Source: Dactylosporangium sucinum
GTDB taxonomy: Bacteria; Actinomycetota; Actinomycetes; Mycobacteriales; Micromonosporaceae
Assembly (NCBI RefSeq): GCF_014647515.1
Contig: NZ_BMPI01000040.1
Coordinates: 1 to 64,000 of the forward strand
Direction of reading: 5' to 3'
DNA length: 64,000 nucleotides
Of this stretch, positions 42,360 through 50,695 are shown piece after piece (the first letter of the stretch is position 1; every line of letters starts with the position of its first letter). The translations under genes were made by a program, and so were the position numbers. The notes under the pieces were generated by a model. The model made no database searches. It worked only from the letters and a program-made list of their open reading frames with translations, and had not been told where the DNA came from.

Positions 42360-43004
42360 TCAGGGCAGCTTCTGGCCGCAGTCCATGCAGAACAGCGCGC
42401 CGATACGGTTGGCCTCGCTGCCGCAGCCGCCGCAGCGCACCCGCGGCGCGAGCGCCGAGCCGCAGGCCGAGCAGAACCGCCCGCCGTCCACCTTGCTCCC
42501 GCACGACGGGCAGGCCACCACGGCCCGCGCGCTCATGTCCACGTCGGCCGTCCAGTCCGCCTGCTGGGCCCGCTCCCGGATCTGGTCCCGCTGCGCCGCG
42601 GCCTGCGCCCGGGCCACCTCCTCGGCGACGACGGGCGCGCACCGCAGGCACTGCCCGATCTCGTCGTTCCAGCACATCGCGGCGCACATCCAGTCACCGC
42701 ACCCGCGACACTGCCGGAACTCCTGCCGCGCCCGCTCGACCGCCTCGGCGAGCGCCCGGTCCTTGGCCGGCGAGTTGCTCGTCCGGTCGTACTGCCACTG
42801 GTCCACGGTCCGGCTGACCCGCTGCGTGAACCCGCCCAGCACGTGCCCGGCCGCCCGCAGCACCTTCCGCCCGGTCTCGACCGTGTCGCGCCTGAACGCC
42901 GACCGGTGCCCGTTCCCGCACCGCTCGCAGCGGAACTCGAACTGGTAACCCTGCTGGTTGGACAGGTCGCGGACGTTGTCGGTGAAGGGTACGAGCGCGC
43001 TCAC
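42360..43004 (-). CDS. Multi-zinc-ribbon protein
   Basis: About 214 residues; GTG 43004 or a start 21 bp upstream. It contains at least four CxxC pairs: FRCERCGNGH near the N-terminus, CRGCGDWMCAAMCWN mid-protein, then CPSCGSKV..GRFCSACG and CGGCGSEAN...FCMDCGQKLP as two C-terminal ribbons. The first half resembles bacterial proteins in which a C-rich knuckle precedes a helical region (PAKDRALAEAVERARQEFRQ). Probably a structural zinc protein with protein- or nucleic-acid-binding role. Convergent with pectate lyase; 33 bp apart. Confidence 0.75.
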   Translation of the reverse strand: MSALVPFTDNVRDLSNQQGYQFEFRCERCGNGHRSAFRRDTVETGRKVLRAAGHVLGGFTQRVSRTVDQWQYDRTSNSPAKDRALAEAVERARQEFRQCRGCGDWMCAAMCWNDEIGQCLRCAPVVAEEVARAQAAAQRDQIRERAQQADWTADVDMSARAVVACPSCGSKVDGGRFCSACGSALAPRVRCGGCGSEANRIGALFCMDCGQKLP

Positions 43005-43048
43005 GCGGCTCAGCGTAGCCAGCACGGTCCAGTCGAACAGTCAGGGAT

Positions 43049-43453
43049 TTAGCCTTGCTTGGTCTCCCAGAAGATCTTCGCGATCTCGTCGATCGCGCTG
43101 AGCAACCGTTCGGCCACCGCCGGGTCGGCCGAGCCCTTCGCGCCGCCGGCGCCCGCGAGCTTGGTCGCCTCGTTGAACAGGCCGTGCAGCTGCGGGTACC
43201 GCTCGAAGTGCGGCGCCTTGAAGTAGTCGGTCCACAACACCCAGAGGTGGTGCTTCACCAGCTCGGCGCGCTGCTCCTTGACGACCAGCGCGCGGGTCCG
43301 GAACTCCGCGTCGGCGCTGTCCTGGTACTTCTTGCTGATCATCAGGATCGACTCGGCCTCGATGCGCGCCTGGGCCGGGTCGTAGACCCCGCAGGGCAGG
43401 TCGCAGTGGGCGCTGACGACGATCCGCGGGCGGAGCAGGGATGACAGGAACAT
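43049..43453 (-). CDS. sodN: Nickel superoxide dismutase precursor
   Basis: A 134-residue protein matching Ni-SOD. A 15-residue propeptide (MFLSSLLRPRIVVSA) precedes the nickel hook HCDLPCGVYDPAQARIEAES, in which His1, Cys2 and Cys6 of the mature enzyme bind Ni. Mature length, 119 residues, fits the homohexameric four-helix-bundle family (about 117). It converts superoxide to hydrogen peroxide and oxygen in the cytoplasm. Maturation requires cleavage by a SodX-type peptidase; no sodX lies next to it here, unlike in Streptomyces. The upstream promoter is of the long-spacer MerR type with a SoxR-like box, and the mRNA looks leaderless. Confidence 0.95.
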   Translation of the reverse strand: MFLSSLLRPRIVVSAHCDLPCGVYDPAQARIEAESILMISKKYQDSADAEFRTRALVVKEQRAELVKHHLWVLWTDYFKAPHFERYPQLHGLFNEATKLAGAGGAKGSADPAVAERLLSAIDEIAKIFWETKQG

Positions 43454-43459
43454 TCCGGT

Positions 43460-43490
43460 ACGCTAAAACCTCAACCGAACTTGAGGTCAA
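43460..43490 (-). promoter_or_regulatory. sodN promoter with MerR/SoxR-like operator and 19-bp spacer
   Basis: On the minus strand TTGACC (43490-43485) and TAGCGT (43465-43460) are separated by exactly 19 bp. A near-palindrome CCTCAAGTTCGGTTGAGG (43486-43469) spans the spacer. Long spacers with the operator inside are the hallmark of MerR-family activation, and the box matches 15 of 18 positions of the classical SoxR site as I recall it. The -10 ends 6 nt before the sodN ATG, implying a leaderless transcript. Confidence 0.6.
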
Positions 43491-43568
43491 CGGCGGGGAG
43501 ACGGTGCTCACAGCCCGACGTTCGGTGCCGCCGTGGTGCGGGAAGATGCTCTTGAGGGAGGGCCGCAC

Positions 43569-44897
43569 ATGGCATCGCGTACAGAGCTGGTCGAGGACCT
43601 GATGAGCCGGTTTCCGCACGTGCCCCGGGAGGCCGTGATCAAGGAGGACCTGCTGCGTGGCGGCCTGGCCTTCGACGACTCGGCGCTCACCGACAACGAG
43701 GGCGGTGACGTCAAGCCGAAGTCGTACTTCATCTTCTCGTTCGACCACCGCACGCTGCCCGAGCTGGGCACCGCCGCGCTGCGCCGGCCGCCGGAGGAGA
43801 TCGTGCTCACCGGCGGGCCGTACGGGCTGCGCCGCACGGTCGTCTCGGTCCGCACCAACCCGGCGTCGCCGTACCGCGTGCGGACGGACGACGACGGCCG
43901 CCTGCGCCTGCACCTGGACGGCCGGCCGATCGCCGACGTCGGGCTGCCGCCGATGCCGGAGTACTACCGGCACACGCTCGCCAACGGCAAGTCGGTCATG
44001 GAGGTCGCCCCGACCATCCAGTGGGGCTACCTGATCTACCTGACGGCGTTTCGCGTCTGCCAGTACTTCGGCGCCAAGGAGGAGTGCCAGTACTGCGACA
44101 TCAACCACAACTGGCGCCAGCACAAGGCGGCCGGCCGCCCGTACACCGGCGTCAAGCCGGTCGACGAGATCCTGGAGGCGCTGGAGATCATCGACCGCCA
44201 CGACACCGGGAAGACGTCCAAGGCGTACACCCTGACCGGCGGCAGCATCACCTCACACGTCGGCGGCAAGGCCGAGGCCGACTTCTACGGCCAGTACGCC
44301 CAGGCGATCGAGGAGCGCTTCCCGGGCCGCTGGATCGGCAAGGTGGTCGCCCAGGCGCTGCCGCGGGCCGACGTGCAGCGCTTCAAGGACTACGGCATCC
44401 AGATCTACCACCCCAACTACGAGGTGTGGGACAAGCGGCTGTTCGAGCTGTACTGCCCGGGCAAGGAGCGCTACGTCGGCCGCGCGGAGTGGCACCGCCG
44501 CATCCTGGAGTCGGCCGAGGTCTTCGGCCCGCGCAACGTCATCCCGAACTTCGTGGCCGGCGTCGAGATGGCCGCCCCGGCCGGCTTCACCAGCGTCGAC
44601 GAGGCGATCGACTCGACCGCGGAGGGGCTGCAGTACTTCATGTCGCGCGGCATCACCCCGCGGTTCACGACGTGGTGCCCCGAGCCGACCACCCCGCTCG
44701 GCAAGGCCAACCCGGAGGGCGCACCCCTCGAATACCACATCCGGCTCCTCGAGATCTACCGCGCGACCATGGCGGCGAACGGCCTGTCCAGCCCGCCCGG
44801 CTACGGCCCGCCCGGCCCCGGCCACGCCGTCTTCTCGGTCAGCTCGTTCATGGACAGCCTGCCCGCGAACGTCGAGCAGGAGCTGGTCGACAGCTGA
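43569..44897 (+). CDS. Radical SAM protein with C-x8-C-x2-C cluster motif
   Basis: A 442-residue protein from ATG 43569 (GGGAGGG site upstream). CQYFGAKEECQYCD puts three cysteines at 164, 173 and 176, a CX8CX2C spacing instead of the usual CX3CX2C, ahead of a barrel-like region: ILEALEIIDRH, AYTLTGGSITS (the GGE-like SAM motif as TGGS), YGIQIYHPNYEVWDKRLFELYCPGKER and VIPNFVAGVEMAAP. The 160-residue N-terminal domain is unassigned (SYFIFSFDHRTLPELG). Divergent from sodN with a shared 115-bp region. Function unknown; the family is recognisably radical SAM but not one I can name. Confidence 0.8.
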   Translation: MASRTELVEDLMSRFPHVPREAVIKEDLLRGGLAFDDSALTDNEGGDVKPKSYFIFSFDHRTLPELGTAALRRPPEEIVLTGGPYGLRRTVVSVRTNPASPYRVRTDDDGRLRLHLDGRPIADVGLPPMPEYYRHTLANGKSVMEVAPTIQWGYLIYLTAFRVCQYFGAKEECQYCDINHNWRQHKAAGRPYTGVKPVDEILEALEIIDRHDTGKTSKAYTLTGGSITSHVGGKAEADFYGQYAQAIEERFPGRWIGKVVAQALPRADVQRFKDYGIQIYHPNYEVWDKRLFELYCPGKERYVGRAEWHRRILESAEVFGPRNVIPNFVAGVEMAAPAGFTSVDEAIDSTAEGLQYFMSRGITPRFTTWCPEPTTPLGKANPEGAPLEYHIRLLEIYRATMAANGLSSPPGYGPPGPGHAVFSVSSFMDSLPANVEQELVDS

Positions 44898-45001
44898 GCG
44901 CCCACCGGCCCGCCCGGCACCGGCGCATGATCGGGTCCGTTTCGGGCAGCCCTGTTGGTTCCGACGGCAACAACCGACGTCGCACTGCAGGGAGGCCAGA
45001 G

Positions 45002-45949
45002 ATGACCAGTCAGCGGCAGCGCTGGGCGGCCCTCCCGGTCACCGATTGGGAACCCACGTACGACACGCTGCACATGTACACCCAGATCATCGGGAAGATC
45101 TCGCTGGCATTGCGGCCCATGACGAACCACTGGTGGCAGGTCGCCCTGGAGCTCTCCGCCAGGGGCCTGCGGACCGCGGCCATCCCGCACCCGGCGCGCA
45201 CCTTCGAGATGGACCTCGACCTCATCGACCACGTGCTCCACATCGACGCCGAGGGCGGGCAGCGGCGCACCGTCGCGCTGGGCGGGTCCGTGCGCGACTT
45301 CTACACCGACACGATGGCCGCGCTCGACGACCTGGGGCTGCACGTGCCGATCTGGACCATCCCGGTGGAGGTACCGGATCCGATCCCCTTCGACCAGGAC
45401 ACCGTCCACTCGACGTACGACCCGGCCCAGGCGGAGCGGTACTGGCACGTCCTGTGCCAGGTCGAGGGGATCTTCGACGAGTTCCGGGCCCTCTTCGCCG
45501 GCAAGGCCAGCCCGGTCCAGTTCTACTGGGGCTCGTTCGACCTCGCCACGACCCGCTACTCCGGCCGGCCCACCGAGCCGCCGCCGGACGCCGACACGAT
45601 CACCCGGTTCACGTACACCGCCGAGCAGAGCTCGCTCGGTTTCTGGCCCGGCGGCACCTGGGTCAACGGCATGCGCGTCGACCAGCCGGTCTTCTACTCC
45701 TACACCTACCCGGAGCCGCCGGGAGTGCGGGACCAGCCGATCAGCCCGCCGTCGGCGTCCTTCGACGCCGGACTCGGCGAGTTCGTACTGAGCTACGACG
45801 AGGTCCGGCGGGCGGACAACCCGCGCCAGACGATCCTCGACTTCGCCCAGACCACCTACGAAGCGGGTGCCCGGCTCCAGCACTGGCCGCGCGACGTGCT
45901 CGAATGGACGCCGCCGACGCCGCCGAGCTACCGCCGGGCGACGTCGTAG
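45002..45949 (+). CDS. DUF5996 family protein
   Basis: A 315-residue protein. RWAALPVTDWEPTYDTLHMYTQIIGKI and TNHWWQVALELSARGLRTAAIP are characteristic of DUF5996. Further on are the conserved YWHVLCQVEGIFDEFRALFAGK and VQFYWGSFDLATTRYSGR. ATG 45002 follows GGGAGGCCAGAG. No signal peptide. The family has no assigned biochemical role. It sits 104 bp after the radical SAM gene on the same strand; co-transcription is possible but not shown. Confidence 0.85.
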   Translation: MTSQRQRWAALPVTDWEPTYDTLHMYTQIIGKISLALRPMTNHWWQVALELSARGLRTAAIPHPARTFEMDLDLIDHVLHIDAEGGQRRTVALGGSVRDFYTDTMAALDDLGLHVPIWTIPVEVPDPIPFDQDTVHSTYDPAQAERYWHVLCQVEGIFDEFRALFAGKASPVQFYWGSFDLATTRYSGRPTEPPPDADTITRFTYTAEQSSLGFWPGGTWVNGMRVDQPVFYSYTYPEPPGVRDQPISPPSASFDAGLGEFVLSYDEVRRADNPRQTILDFAQTTYEAGARLQHWPRDVLEWTPPTPPSYRRATS

Positions 45950-45997
45950 CCACAGCGAACGGCGGCACTCACGACGGTGGTGCTGGTGACGGCGGTC

Positions 45998-46279
45998 CTA
46001 GAGCAGGGCGCGGCACGCCTCGCGGTCGTAGGGGAGGCCGGCCTCGCGGAACGACAGGGACGCGTTGCCGTTCGTGGGGTCCCAGCACCAGCGTGGCCCG
46101 TTCGTCCGGGCCGGCGTCGGCGGCGAGGCCGTGCAGGCGCGGGCCGAGCGCGGTGGCCTCCGGGGCCGCACCGCAGGCGCCGATGGCGTACGCGGCCTGG
46201 GGTGTCGGTGGCGGGGCCGTACGCGTGCAACAGCGTCGCGAACCGCCCGGAGCCGATCGGGGTCACGGCGAAGATGGTA
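45998..46279 (-). pseudogene. Decayed gene fragment with two frameshifts
   Basis: Reading the minus strand from 46279, three frames must be joined to give a coherent protein: IFAVTPIGSGRFATLLHAYG, then QAAYAIGACGAAPEATALG through RATLVL, then TNGNASLSFREAGLPYDREA ending CRALL-stop at 45998. Codon bias is good in each segment, so two single-base indels (or sequencing errors) are the simplest explanation. Family not identified. Confidence 0.45.
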
Positions 46280-46290
46280 GGACTGGAACC

Positions 46291-46548
46291 ATGACCGAAC
46301 CGATCTCGGCCCGCAATCTCGACCGGTACGGGTCTGCCGCGCCCTACAGCGCGCCGAGCGCCGGGCCGGCCCCGTGGTACCTCTACCGGCTCACCGTGCG
46401 CACCGCCCACGGTGTCGCCACCGCCGAGCCGCACGGCGCGACCGCCTGGGACTTCGCCTGAACGCCGTCGACGTCACGCTGACCGTGCACCTCGCTGTCG
46501 ACCGTCCCGGCGCGGTATCGGCCGACGTCACCGTGGGACCGGTGTAAG
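46291..46548 (+). pseudogene. Remnant with PPOX-like N-terminus
   Basis: ATG 46291 opens MTEPISARNLDRYGSA, resembling the N-terminus of pyridoxamine-5'-phosphate-oxidase-like proteins (ARNLDxYG). It ends after 56 codons at WDFA-stop. A second frame continues with AVDVTLTVHLAVDRPGAVSA and stops at a TAA near 46546-46548. It therefore looks like a shortened, frameshifted gene. The assignment is weak. Confidence 0.35.
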
Positions 46549-46649
46549 CAATACGACACAGGTTTTCCCGGAACGATTCTTGCGGACCGGTTACCGACTG
46601 CGACAGCGTTCCTACTCGTCGGGTCGTATGTCACGGGGGGTGACCGAGC

Positions 46650-47330
46650 TTGGCGGTTGAGTTCGCCGCTCCCGCCTGGCGCCGCGGTCTGCTGCGGCGG
46701 CTGCCCAGGCGGTCGGCGCGGCAGCTCGTGGAGTCGGTGGCGGCGCTCGTGCTCATCGTGCTGTTCGCGCCGCTGCTGCTGGCGACCGCCGTCGCGGTCG
46801 CCCTGACCAGCCGGGGTCCCGTCCTCTTCCGGCAGGACCGGGTCGGGCTGCACCGCGAGGTGTTCACGATGCTCAAGTTCCGCACGATGTACGTCGACAA
46901 CGACGACGCCGAGCATCGCCGGCTGATGCGCGCGCAGCTCACCGCCGACGAGCCGCCGACCGGCGGCGAACCGGGCATCTACAAGCTCGCCCGGGACCCG
47001 CGGATCACCCCGGTCGGTCGGTTCCTCCGCGAGTGCAGCATCGACGAGCTGCCGCAGCTCTGGAACGTCGTGCGCGGCGAGATGTCGCTGGTCGGCCCGC
47101 GCCCGTACGTCCCGTGGGAGGCGGCGTTCTTTCCACCCAGCGCCGAGCGGCGCTTCGCCGTGCGCCCCGGCATGACCGGACTGTGGCAGGTCAGCGGCCG
47201 CAGCACGCTCGACTACCGGACCGCGTTGCAGATCGACGTCTACTACGCCGACCACAAGTCGCTCTGGCTGGACCTGCGCATCCTGGCCCGCACGGCGGTG
47301 GTCGTGTTCGACCGCGCGGCGAGCAGGTGA
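46650..47330 (+). CDS. Bacterial sugar-1-phosphate transferase (WcaJ/PF02397-like)
   Basis: A 226-residue membrane enzyme. One N-terminal TM (LVESVAALVLIVLFAPLLLATAVAVALT), then GPVLFRQDRVGLHREVFTMLKFRTM, LARDPRITPVGRFLRECSIDELPQLWNVVRGEMSLVGPRP and VRPGMTGLWQVSGRSTLDYRT, the full signature of initiating polyprenol-phosphate sugar transferases. It is the short form without the four extra TM helices. Starts exopolysaccharide or glycolipid assembly by loading a sugar phosphate on the lipid carrier. TTG 46650 start; TGA overlaps the next GTG, so coupled to the glycosyltransferase. Confidence 0.92.
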   Translation: MAVEFAAPAWRRGLLRRLPRRSARQLVESVAALVLIVLFAPLLLATAVAVALTSRGPVLFRQDRVGLHREVFTMLKFRTMYVDNDDAEHRRLMRAQLTADEPPTGGEPGIYKLARDPRITPVGRFLRECSIDELPQLWNVVRGEMSLVGPRPYVPWEAAFFPPSAERRFAVRPGMTGLWQVSGRSTLDYRTALQIDVYYADHKSLWLDLRILARTAVVVFDRAASR

Positions 47331-48595
47331 CCCCGATGGCCCGCCGCCGGACACACATCGCCATCGTCGTCGCGAACCTGCCGGCCGAACGCGACCGGCG
47401 CGTCATCCGGGAGAGCCTGAGCCTGGAGGCCCGCGGCTACGAGGTGACGGTCATCGCGCCGCGCGGCGACCGGACGCTGCGGACCCTGCCCGGCAGCCGC
47501 AACGTGCGGCTGCGCCCGTACCCGCTGCTGCTGTACGGGTCGGGGGTCGTCACCTTCGCCGTCGAGTTCGTGTGGTCCTTCGTGTGCGTCGCCGTCCGGC
47601 TGGCCGGCGAGGTGGCCCGCGGCCGCGCCCAGGCGGTCCAGGTCTGCAACCCGCCCGACGTGTACTGGCCGCTGGCGCTGGTGTTCCGGGCGCTGCGCCG
47701 GCCCTGGGTGTTCGACCACCACGACCTCTGCCCCGAGATCCTCGCCACGCGCGGCGGCGGCGACGCCAAGGGCTGGGCCTACCGGATCCTGGTCCTCTTC
47801 GAGTGGCTGACCCTGCGCACGGCGACCGCGGTCATCGCCACCAACGAGTCGTTCCGGGAGAACGCGCTGCGCCGCGGCGTGCCGCCCCGGAAGGTGACCG
47901 TGGTGCGCAACGGCCCGTCCGCGGACGAGATCGGGCCGGCCGCCCCGCGGGCCGATGAGCACCACCGGATCGTGTACCTCGGCGTGCTCGGGCCGCAGGA
48001 CAACGTCGAGGGGGCGGTGCTCGCGGCCGACGAGCTGACCCGCCGGCGCGGGCGGACCGGCTGGCGGCTGACCATCGCCGGCGACGGCGAGAGCATGCCG
48101 GCGCTCACCAGGCTCGTCGCCGAACGCGGCCTCGGCGACGTCGTGGAGTTCGCCGGCTGGCTGGAGGGGCCGCAGGTCGACGCGCTCCTGCGCTCGGCGA
48201 CCGTGGCGATCCAGCCCGACCTGCCGACGCGGATGAACGACCGGTCGACGATGGCCAAGACGGTCGAGTACCTCGGGCGCGGCGTGCCGGTGGTCGCGGC
48301 CGACCTGACCGAGACGCGGCGGACCGCGGGCGACGCGGCGGTGTACGTGCCGACCGGGGACCCGGCCGAGTTCGCCGCCGCGCTCGACGCGCTGCTGGAC
48401 GATCCGGCGCGGCGCGCCGCGATGCGCGCCTGCGGCCGGCGGCGGTTCGCGGACGTGCTCGCCTGGGAGCACCAGGCTCGGGCGTATCTGGACGTGTGGG
48501 GCCGGCTGCTTCCCGGCCCGGTCACGGTCGTGCGGCAGCGCCGTCAATCAATTTCGAAAAGTTCCGAAATCCATTCCGCCCGGCGTCGTGAATGA
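47327..48595 (+). CDS. Glycosyltransferase family 4
   Basis: A 422-residue GT-B enzyme. The N-terminal domain (HIAIVVANLPAERDRRVIRESLSL, VCNPPDVYWPLALVFR, PWVFDHHDLCPEIL) and the C-terminal GT4 domain (IVYLGVLGPQDNVEGAVLAAD, LTIAGDGESMPALTRLV, MNDRSTMAKTVEYLGRGVPVVAADL) are clear; the terminal E-x7-E motif region is altered. GTG 47327 overlaps the upstream stop (GTGA); ATG 47336 is an alternative. Adds the next sugar to the lipid-linked acceptor made by the preceding enzyme. The last 25 codons overlap the start region of the deacetylase gene. Confidence 0.9.
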   Translation: MTPMARRRTHIAIVVANLPAERDRRVIRESLSLEARGYEVTVIAPRGDRTLRTLPGSRNVRLRPYPLLLYGSGVVTFAVEFVWSFVCVAVRLAGEVARGRAQAVQVCNPPDVYWPLALVFRALRRPWVFDHHDLCPEILATRGGGDAKGWAYRILVLFEWLTLRTATAVIATNESFRENALRRGVPPRKVTVVRNGPSADEIGPAAPRADEHHRIVYLGVLGPQDNVEGAVLAADELTRRRGRTGWRLTIAGDGESMPALTRLVAERGLGDVVEFAGWLEGPQVDALLRSATVAIQPDLPTRMNDRSTMAKTVEYLGRGVPVVAADLTETRRTAGDAAVYVPTGDPAEFAAALDALLDDPARRAAMRACGRRRFADVLAWEHQARAYLDVWGRLLPGPVTVVRQRRQSISKSSEIHSARRRE

Positions 48596-49259
48596 CTATC
48601 AAGACAGCATATCCAATGTGGCGCGGACGTCCGACTCCTATTTGGCGCGGACGTTTGACTCCGGTGCGGCGCGGACGTCCGACTCCTATGTGGCGCTGAC
48701 GTTCGACGACGGGCCGAATCCGGTCACTACCGGGGCGCTGCTCGACGCGTTGCGGGACGCCGGGGCGAGAGCGACGTTCTTCGACATCGGCGGGAACGCG
48801 CAGGCGCATCCGGCCCTCGTGCGCGCCAAGCGGGACGCCGGCATGTGGATCGGCAACCACAGCTGGACGCACCCGCACCTGCCCGGGCTGCCCGCCGCCC
48901 GGGTCGCCGCCGAGCTGGGCCAGACCCAGGCGGTCCTGGAGCGGCTCTGGGGCGAGGCGCCGCGGCTGTTCCGCCCGCCGTACGGGGAGACCGACGCCAC
49001 CGTCCGCGCCGCCGAGGCGCGGCTCGGGCTCACCGAGGTCCTCTGGACGGCCGACACGCGGGACTGGAACGGCGCCGACACCGACCGGATCGTCGCCGCC
49101 GCCGGCGCGCTGGAGCCGGGCGGCGTGCTGCTCATGCACGACGGCTACGCGGCCACCGTCGCGGCCGTGCCGCGGATCGTCGCCGGCCTGCGCGCCCGCG
49201 GACTGGAACCGGGCATGATCTGCCCGTCGTCCGGCCGGGCCGTGGGCTTTTCGAAATAG
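48588..49259 (+). CDS. NodB-type polysaccharide deacetylase (CE4)
   Basis: A 223-residue deacetylase without signal peptide. Motif 1 TFDDGP (38-43), motif 2 HSWTHPHLPG, motif 3 RPPYGETDATV, motif 4 DTRDWNGAD and motif 5 LLMHDG are all present, so the metal-dependent active site is complete. The N-terminal 34 residues come from three 24-bp tandem repeats that echo the motif 1 strand (VARTSDSY, LARTFDSG, AARTSDSY, then VALTFDDG). GTG 48588 lies 8 bp inside the end of the GT4 gene. Probably trims N- or O-acetyl groups on the polysaccharide made by this block, or on chitin or xylan. Confidence 0.88.
   Translation: MNDYQDSISNVARTSDSYLARTFDSGAARTSDSYVALTFDDGPNPVTTGALLDALRDAGARATFFDIGGNAQAHPALVRAKRDAGMWIGNHSWTHPHLPGLPAARVAAELGQTQAVLERLWGEAPRLFRPPYGETDATVRAAEARLGLTEVLWTADTRDWNGADTDRIVAAAGALEPGGVLLMHDGYAATVAAVPRIVAGLRARGLEPGMICPSSGRAVGFSK
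48618..48713. repeat. 24-bp tandem repeat, three copies plus the native segment
   Basis: Units at 48618-48641, 48642-48665 and 48666-48689 share ggcgcggacgtccgactcc. The fourth (48690-48713) is the native VALTFDDG coding segment. In-frame expansion of the catalytic strand region at the N-terminus of the deacetylase. Confidence 0.8.
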
Positions 49260-49313
49260 CTCCGGATCGGATATTCCCCGGAAAATGTTTCGACGAATTC
49301 CCATACGTCACTC

Positions 49314-49343
49314 TTGACGGCGAAACTCGCCGCACAATAGCGT
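49314..49343 (+). promoter_or_regulatory. Putative xylanase promoter (TTGACG-N18-TAGCGT)
   Basis: TTGACG at about 49314 and TAGCGT 18 bp later, in an AT-richer 206-bp leader. The arms TTTCGG and CCGAAA (around 49340-49360) form an inverted repeat near the -10, a plausible operator. Similar TTTCG/CGAAA half-sites occur in the esterase promoter region (60346). Assignment by inspection only. Confidence 0.4.
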
Positions 49344-49465
49344 TTCGGGAAACGGTCCGAAACATTTCCCGCACCCGGATTTCCCTGGGTGATCCGAGCA
49401 CGGTAGCCGTGGCGAACGGTCGCCTGAGGGAAACAGAAGCACCGTTTTCCCCCTTAGGAGCATCG

Positions 49466-50683
49466 ATGAGATTACGACGAATGGCCACCGCGTGCGCGTG
49501 CGCCGTGGTGGTCGCCGCGTCGCTCGGCAGCGTGTCGGCCTCCGCCCACGGCCCCCGCCCGCCGAAGCCCCAGGACCAGTCGCTGAAGGCGCTCGCCGCG
49601 CGGCACAACCTGTACATCGGCACGGCCGTCGACCTGAACGCCTATGCGGATGCCGGTGACCCGCAGTACAAGACGATGGTCAACCAGCAGTTCAACACCG
49701 TCACCGCCGAGAACGCGATGAAGTGGGAGAGCCTCGAGCCGACCCGCGGCGTCTACAACTGGGGACCGGCCGACGCGTTCGTCAACGAGGCGATCCGCAA
49801 CCGCCAGCTGGTCCGCGGCCACGTGCTGACCTGGCACAGCCAGCTGCCCGGCTGGCTCAGCGCCGGCATCGACGACGGCAGCATCGGCCGCGACGAGGCC
49901 CGTGCCCTGCTGCGGCAGCACATCACCACCGTCGTGTCGCACTTCCGCGGCAAGATCTGGCAGTGGGACGTGGTGAACGAGGCGGTCAGCGATCCGTGGG
50001 AGACGCCGAGCGCGATCCACCTCGGCGGCAACACGGGCTCGTTCAAGCAGAAGTGGGCGGACACGCTCGGCCCGGACTACGTGGCGGACGCGTTCCGCTG
50101 GGCCCGCGCCGCCGACCCGAAGGCGCTGCTGTTCTACAACGACTACAACCTCGAGGCGTTCGGCGACGGCGGCCCCGGCGACAAGACCCAGTTCGTCTAC
50201 GACATGGTCAAGCGCCTGCGCGCCCAGGGCGTCCCGATCGACGGGGTCGGCAGCCAGGGGCACTTGGGGACGCGCTATGGCAACTATGATGTGTTCCAGG
50301 CGAGTGAGGCGCTGGAGAGGTTCACCGACCTGGGCCTCGCGGTGGCCTTCACCGAGGTCGACGTGCGCAGCCTGATGAAGAACGCCGACGACCCGACCGT
50401 CGATGCAAACTCGGCCGACGAGGCGTCGCGCGACCAGGCCGCGGCCTACAACCACTGGGTCCTGCTGCAGGCGTGCCTGATGAACCGCCACTGCCTGTCC
50501 TTCACGGTGTGGGGCTTCACGGACAAGTACTCCTGGATTCCCAACTGGTTCAAGAACCCGCCCGAGGGCGCGGGCTGCCTGTGGGACGCCAACTACCAGC
50601 CGAAGAAGTCCCTGCGCACGGTCCAGGGCACACTGCTGGCGTCGACCCCGCTGACGCGGATCCCGCAGACTCCGCGCCGCTGA
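49466..50683 (+). CDS. Secreted GH10 endo-1,4-beta-xylanase
   Basis: A 405-residue exported enzyme. Signal peptide 1-27 (ACACAVVVAASLGSVSASA), then a GH10 barrel: NTVTAENAMKWESLEP, RGHVLTWHSQLPGWL, WQWDVVNEAVSD with acid/base Glu172, YNDYNLE, GVGSQGHL and AVAFTEVDVR with nucleophile Glu297, followed by FTVWGFTDKYSW. No carbohydrate-binding module. ATG 49466 follows TAGGAG at good spacing. Depolymerises xylan outside the cell, feeding oligosaccharide uptake such as the ABC/GH39 operon. Two hairpins follow the gene. Confidence 0.93.
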   Translation: MRLRRMATACACAVVVAASLGSVSASAHGPRPPKPQDQSLKALAARHNLYIGTAVDLNAYADAGDPQYKTMVNQQFNTVTAENAMKWESLEPTRGVYNWGPADAFVNEAIRNRQLVRGHVLTWHSQLPGWLSAGIDDGSIGRDEARALLRQHITTVVSHFRGKIWQWDVVNEAVSDPWETPSAIHLGGNTGSFKQKWADTLGPDYVADAFRWARAADPKALLFYNDYNLEAFGDGGPGDKTQFVYDMVKRLRAQGVPIDGVGSQGHLGTRYGNYDVFQASEALERFTDLGLAVAFTEVDVRSLMKNADDPTVDANSADEASRDQAAAYNHWVLLQACLMNRHCLSFTVWGFTDKYSWIPNWFKNPPEGAGCLWDANYQPKKSLRTVQGTLLASTPLTRIPQTPRR

Positions 50684-50695
50684 CGTCCCCTCCAC

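Noticed and set aside
46383..47354. Minus-strand 323-codon frame opposite the sugar transferase
   Set aside because: The plus strand has complete WcaJ-type motifs; the minus frame has antisense composition only.
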